64,000 bases of DNA from UBA961 sp041191145 (GTDB lineage: Bacteria > Bacteroidota > Ignavibacteria > Kapaibacteriales > UBA961): NCBI GenBank assembly GCA_041191145.1, contig JBEEPK010000002.1, positions 10,433 to 74,432 of the forward strand, given 5' to 3'. Position numbers and translations under genes: made by a program. The notes below the pieces were generated by a model. The model was not told where the DNA came from and searched no databases. It was given only the letters and a program-made list of their open reading frames with translations. This document shows, piece after piece, positions 60,408 through 64,000 of the stretch (position 1 is its first letter; every line of letters begins with the position of its first letter).

Positions 60408-61376
60408 ATGTCATCGAAGAAAATTACTTTACTAGTCATTCTAAGTTGCCTGTTATTTGGCATTACATCAAATGCAAAGGCACAATTAACGCAACCCTAT
60501 TTGGTTAAGGAAGCATTGCCAAGTGTTAAAAAGGCTGCAACAGATTCAGGCTGGGTTACTCCCTTAAAACCACTTTCCATATCAGCTATCGCTACAATTG
60601 GAGATACAGCAGGTTTAGGAGGAAATGGTGGATTATTGGGTGGTGCATTTGATATGAAAACAGGTAGATCACCATTATGGATCTATGTCCTTTCCATAAC
60701 AGATGCAAATGGAAATCCCCAAACCAAGCTTTTGGCATTTATCAAAGTACCTTTTCTTGGTCTGCAACAATTTCCAATTCCGGCAGATGCTGCTCCGGGC
60801 GATTTAGATCTACTCGGACAGGATTCATTGCCGGTTTCAACAATGTTGAATTCTGATGCAATAACAAATGCGATGAATGCTAACAAAATGTATCAAGATT
60901 TCTCAAAAGTGAATCCCAACGCAAAATCATCCTTTATAGCACTATTCTCATTTCCATTTGAATTACCTGGAATACCTTTCACAGTAGGTTCACCATTATG
61001 GTCTTTTACTTTTGAAGATCAATCTGATTCATTAGCTCCTGCTATGTCATGCTTTGTGCATGCAGTCACCGGTGAAACATTCTGTTTCGAAGCTGAGTCC
61101 CCAGTTTCCGTGAATGAGGAAATTACTCAAGAATCTTCCTTGCGAATATTGAGTCATCCAATTTCGCATGGAATGAATGGTATATTGACTTTTCCGGCTA
61201 CATCAGGAAATACCCAAATTGGAATAATTGATTTATTTGGCCGCACAGTATGTTCATTTGATCAATTACAACCGGGAACATCTACAATAACGCTTCCTCA
61301 TTTGTTACCAGGAGTGTATGTTGCTCGTTTGAATCAAGAAGGTAGTTATTCTTCCATTAGATTTATCCAACAATAA
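60408..61376 (+). CDS. Exported protein with T9SS type A sorting-like domain
   Basis: A 322-residue exported protein. Signal peptide (about 1-26: KKITLLVILSCLLFGITSNAKA), an N-terminal beta-rich domain I do not recognise (about 30-220, with SISAIATIGDTAGLGGNGGLLG and ALFSFPFELPGIPFTVGSP), and a C-terminal sorting-type domain (about 245-322, LRILSHPISHGMNGILTFP, IIDLFGRTVCSFDQLQPG, LPGVYVARLNQEGSYSSIRFIQQ). Surface or secreted location is inferred. The ATG at 60408 has GGAGG just upstream; TTG 60396 is an alternative. glyA follows 3 bases later. Confidence 0.82.
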   Translation: MSSKKITLLVILSCLLFGITSNAKAQLTQPYLVKEALPSVKKAATDSGWVTPLKPLSISAIATIGDTAGLGGNGGLLGGAFDMKTGRSPLWIYVLSITDANGNPQTKLLAFIKVPFLGLQQFPIPADAAPGDLDLLGQDSLPVSTMLNSDAITNAMNANKMYQDFSKVNPNAKSSFIALFSFPFELPGIPFTVGSPLWSFTFEDQSDSLAPAMSCFVHAVTGETFCFEAESPVSVNEEITQESSLRILSHPISHGMNGILTFPATSGNTQIGIIDLFGRTVCSFDQLQPGTSTITLPHLLPGVYVARLNQEGSYSSIRFIQQ

Positions 61377-61379
61377 GCC

Positions 61380-62675
61380 ATGTACGAAATCACCAAACAA
61401 CAAGATCCGGAATTATACTCAGCATTGGAAGGTGAATATTCCCGCCAATGTGATAAGATAGAGCTCATAGCCAGCGAAAATTTCACATCACGCGCTGTCA
61501 TGGAAGTCCAAGGTTCGGTATTAACAAATAAATATGCGGAAGGATATCCCGGCAAGCGCTATTATGGTGGCTGTGAATGGGTTGATATCGCAGAAGACAT
61601 TGCCAGAGAAAGACTTAAACAACTATTTGGTGCCGAATATGTGAATGTTCAGCCACATAGTGGCAGTGGTGCCAATATGGCCGTGTATTTTGTGTATTTG
61701 AATCCTGGAGATACAGTTCTTGGGATGGATTTATCACATGGAGGTCATCTCACACATGGTTCTCCTGTAAACTTTTCTGGTAAGTTCTATAATTTTATAC
61801 CTTATGGACTTGATAAAGAGACGGGAAGAATAGATTATGATAAAGTAGCGGATCTTGCCAAAGAACATAAACCAAAAATGATCACTGTTGGTGCTTCTGC
61901 ATACTCTCGTAATATTGATTTTAAAGCATTTAGAACCATTGCAGATTCAATAGGTGCATATCTCCTTGCTGACATTGCTCATCCTGCAGGTTTGATTGCG
62001 AAAGGGAGATTGGATAATCCGATTCCTTATTGTGATATTGTTACAAGTACAACGCATAAGACACTCAGAGGGCCACGCGGTGGAATAATCATGATGGGTA
62101 ATAATTATGAAAATCCATTTGGAGCCGTTGCACCAAAATCAGGTCGCAAAAAACTCATGGGTGAATTGCTAGATTCAATGGTTATGCCCGGAATTCAAGG
62201 CGGACCACTCATGCATGTGATCGCTGCAAAAGCAGTTGCTTTCAAAGAAGCATTGTCCGATGAGTTTGATGAATATACCAAGCAGGTTGTGAAAAATGCT
62301 CAATCAATGGCAGATGCATTAATTCAAAAAGGTTATGACATCGTCAGTGGTGGTACAGATAATCATTTAATGCTCATTGATTTGAGAAATAAAGGTGTAA
62401 CAGGAAAACAAGCCGAAATTGCACTTGATTCTGCAGGAATCACTTGTAATAAGAATGCCGTTCCATATGACACACAACCACCTCTAGTTACTTCTGGTAT
62501 CCGACTCGGTGCTGCAGCTATGACGTCTCGAGGATTCCAAGAGGAAGACATGAATCAAATTGCTGAGTTTATTGATAGAGTGATTTCTCAATGCGGTGAT
62601 GCATCAATTGCAGAAAAAGTCAAGAGCGATGTAAAAGAATATTGCTCGAAATTCCCCTTATATCCTGGTTTGTGA
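61380..62675 (+). CDS. glyA: Serine hydroxymethyltransferase GlyA
   Basis: A 431-residue PLP enzyme that makes glycine and methylene-tetrahydrofolate from serine. IELIASENFTSRAVMEVQGSVLTNKYAEGYPGKRYYGGCEWVD is the N-terminal signature, NVQPHSGSGANMAVYFV and LDLSHGGHLTHGSPVNFSGKFYN-type motif follow (MDLSHGGHLTHGSP), and the PLP lysine is in VTSTTHKTLRGPRGGIIM. It ends in a strong terminator. It starts 3 bases after the T9SS protein, which is an unusual neighbour for glyA. Confidence 0.97.
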   Translation: MYEITKQQDPELYSALEGEYSRQCDKIELIASENFTSRAVMEVQGSVLTNKYAEGYPGKRYYGGCEWVDIAEDIARERLKQLFGAEYVNVQPHSGSGANMAVYFVYLNPGDTVLGMDLSHGGHLTHGSPVNFSGKFYNFIPYGLDKETGRIDYDKVADLAKEHKPKMITVGASAYSRNIDFKAFRTIADSIGAYLLADIAHPAGLIAKGRLDNPIPYCDIVTSTTHKTLRGPRGGIIMMGNNYENPFGAVAPKSGRKKLMGELLDSMVMPGIQGGPLMHVIAAKAVAFKEALSDEFDEYTKQVVKNAQSMADALIQKGYDIVSGGTDNHLMLIDLRNKGVTGKQAEIALDSAGITCNKNAVPYDTQPPLVTSGIRLGAAAMTSRGFQEEDMNQIAEFIDRVISQCGDASIAEKVKSDVKEYCSKFPLYPGL

Positions 62676-62696
62676 TGTAGCGGATTTTAAATGTTC

Positions 62697-62732
62697 AACG
62701 GTCAATTTTTTCATGAAATTGACCGTTTTTTT
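62697..62732 (+). terminator. Terminator after glyA
   Basis: CGGTCAATTT and AAATTGACCG form a 10-bp stem with a 7-base loop, followed by seven T. It ends the glyA transcript. Confidence 0.92.
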
Positions 62733-62738
62733 ATGTGA

Positions 62739-62746
62739 TATTTTTG
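62739..62746 (+). promoter_or_regulatory. Candidate -7 element of the DUF3109-rpoN genes
   Basis: TATTTTTG matches TAnnTTTG just after the glyA terminator, 92 bases before the DUF3109 ATG. No -33 TTTG at the right distance. Confidence 0.35.
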
Positions 62747-62838
62747 CAATTCTCATCAACAAATAGTAGTTTAGGCAAAAATCATACCACGATGCAAAGC
62801 AGCACTTGCATCAGGCGTATCCACCCATTTTTAACGCC

Positions 62839-63402
62839 ATGATTCTGATAGACTCCATATTGATGGATGAAGAAATCATCCGTGAACATTTTGCTTGCGA
62901 TTTGAATGCATGTAAAGGTGCTTGTTGCACTTTGTCAGGCGGAGAGGGTGCTCCATTGAAAAAAGAAGAAATTTCAATGATTCAAGATGCTATCCCTTTT
63001 GCAATCAAATATCTGGATGAAAGATCACACAATATGTTGCAAAACAATGATTGGGTTGGTGGATCCGGTGATGATCTATATGTACAATGCATAGATGATG
63101 CAGATTGTGTATTTGTATATAGAGAAGAGGGTATAGCTAAATGTGCTTTGGAAAAAGCATTTCATGAGGGTACAACTACATTTCGGAAACCAATTTCATG
63201 TCATCTTTTCCCAATTAGAGTTCGAAATTTTGGCGGAGAGTATTTGAGTTATCAACCATTTGAGGAATGCAAGCCCGCACTTCAATATGGTAAACAAGAA
63301 GGAATATTGGTCATACATGCTGTCAAAGATTCTTTGATTCGTGCTTTTGGGGAACATTGGTATGAACAAGCAATAGATATGACTACTCAGGAGGAACAAT
63401 AA
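62839..63402 (+). CDS. DUF3109 family cysteine-rich protein
   Basis: A 187-residue protein of the DUF3109 family (cysteine-rich; YkgJ-like type). FACDLNACKGACCTLSGGEGAPLKKEE near the start, then YVQCIDDADCVFVYREEGIAKCALEKAF and KPISCHLFPIRV and EECKPA give many conserved cysteines that probably bind a metal or Fe-S cluster. Its role is not known. It starts at ATG 62839; an in-frame ATG at 62806 adds 11 residues. Its stop overlaps rpoN by one base (TAATG), with GGAGG before the rpoN start. Confidence 0.88.
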   Translation: MILIDSILMDEEIIREHFACDLNACKGACCTLSGGEGAPLKKEEISMIQDAIPFAIKYLDERSHNMLQNNDWVGGSGDDLYVQCIDDADCVFVYREEGIAKCALEKAFHEGTTTFRKPISCHLFPIRVRNFGGEYLSYQPFEECKPALQYGKQEGILVIHAVKDSLIRAFGEHWYEQAIDMTTQEEQ

Positions 63403-64000
63403 TGCCAATGAAAGTGAGCATGAATCTGCAAACATCTCTTTTGCAGACTCTTACACCACAACAAATACAGTATCTCAAACTTTTGCAATTACCAATATTG
63501 CAATTGGAGCAACATGTTCGTCAGGAAGTAGAGCAAAATCCTATGCTCGATGAATCTTCAGATGAGATGATCGCAATTGAAGATGACACTGATTTTACAC
63601 CTTCAGAAAATCTACTTAGTACTGTTCCCAAAGATGTCATGGATGGGAATGATCATACCGATCATTCCTACGATTATGATGAACCTGTTCCATTTGAAGC
63701 AGAGCATCATGACCCATTTGATTTTTATGAATCAGCATGGAATGAAACTCAAACCCCTGAGCAAGGAAGTGGTGACTTTGATGATGAAGATGATTTCTGG
63801 GGAAATGATCAAAGTGAAGTCCGTACTTTTACCGATGATTTGATAGAACAGATTAATGTACTGAATCTTACGGATCAAGTAAAGCTTCTTTGTTATACCA
63901 TCATTGGAAATCTTGAAGATGATGGATATTTGAGAAGAACATTAGAAGACATCGTTGATGATGTAAATTCAAGAATCATGGAAGAAAATCACAAACAACA
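63402..64000 (+). CDS. rpoN: RNA polymerase sigma-54 factor RpoN (3' end outside window)
   Basis: The first 199 residues of sigma-54. The activator-interacting region is clear: LQTSLLQTLTPQQIQYLKLLQLPILQLEQHVRQEVEQNPMLDE (about 8-50). It is followed by a long acidic, variable region (to about 145) and the start of the core-binding domain (FTDDLIEQINVLNLTDQVKLLCYTIIGNLEDDGYL). The DNA-binding C-terminal part with the RpoN box is beyond the window. GGAGG lies 7 bases before the ATG, and translation is coupled to the DUF3109 gene (TAATG). Confidence 0.95.
   Translation, partial: MPMKVSMNLQTSLLQTLTPQQIQYLKLLQLPILQLEQHVRQEVEQNPMLDESSDEMIAIEDDTDFTPSENLLSTVPKDVMDGNDHTDHSYDYDEPVPFEAEHHDPFDFYESAWNETQTPEQGSGDFDDEDDFWGNDQSEVRTFTDDLIEQINVLNLTDQVKLLCYTIIGNLEDDGYLRRTLEDIVDDVNSRIMEENHKQ

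Overview
This is an AT-rich bacterial chromosome segment densely packed with about 60 protein genes and one tRNA. No phage, transposase, CRISPR array or rRNA was seen, and no gap without a gene exceeds about 190 bases. The lineage looks like the Bacteroidota/Chlorobiota side of the FCB group, possibly a Kapabacteria- or Ignavibacteria-type organism. Three things point there: several exported proteins end in a type IX secretion-like (T9SS type A) C-terminal sorting domain; four intergenic regions carry the Bacteroidota-type promoter TTTG (or TTG)-N19/20-TAnnTTTG; and the gene content includes LolA-like, PD40/OmpA and choice-of-anchor proteins. The exact phylum is inference. Cell type: Gram-negative, with RND efflux, TonB receptor, LolA-like protein and OmpA-family proteins.

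Layout. 1-5055 (minus): murD, M24 peptidase, GT9 glycosyltransferase and an M28 carboxypeptidase Q-like enzyme cut by the window edge. 5237-6601 (minus): M20 dipeptidase. 6710-15784 (plus): TetR regulator with its own promoter and palindromic operator, then TolC/MFP/RND efflux, a 58-residue membrane protein and a large PD40-OmpA protein. 15836-20750 (plus): tgt, yajC, ribBA, greA, then an ECF sigma/anti-sigma/CpxP-like module. 20760-24723 (minus): two proteins of unknown function and a YfbK-like VWA protein. 24882-36056 (minus): one long operon, rimP-nusA-infB-rbfA-truB-ribF-lipM/lplA-endonuclease I-rsmI, ending in a strong terminator. 36130-39288 (plus): TonB receptor, short adk, SRPBCC protein. 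39291-40826 (minus): tpiA and a lone paaC. 40957-48595 (plus): two choice-of-anchor V proteins, MerR, WD40 plus CRD-OmpA pair, Tat-exported FAD oxidoreductase, dprA, fni. 48592-54374 (minus): LolA-like, MFS, J-domain-like, lipoprotein, YfhO. 54502-55097 (plus): yqeY and a tiny DUF2256 gene, facing tRNA-Val. 55241-60220 (minus): NifU-like, Mrp, methylmalonyl-CoA epimerase, GlmU-like, panD, fused E1 dehydrogenase. 60408-64000 (plus): a T9SS cargo protein, glyA, DUF3109, and rpoN cut by the window end.

Most interesting points: an RsmI-family methyltransferase with 23 tandem decapeptide repeats; a Tgt that has lost all four zinc ligands but keeps its active site; a wholly cysteine-free Mrp next to a NifU-like scaffold; terminator-like hairpins between promoter and first gene for greA and for rimP-nusA-infB, plus one in the nusA-infB gap, suggesting attenuation of transcription-factor genes; an overlooked 58-residue membrane protein joined to its neighbours by ATGA and TTGA overlaps; and a PorE-like domain set (propeller, CRD, OmpA) that occurs both fused in one gene and split over two overlapping genes.
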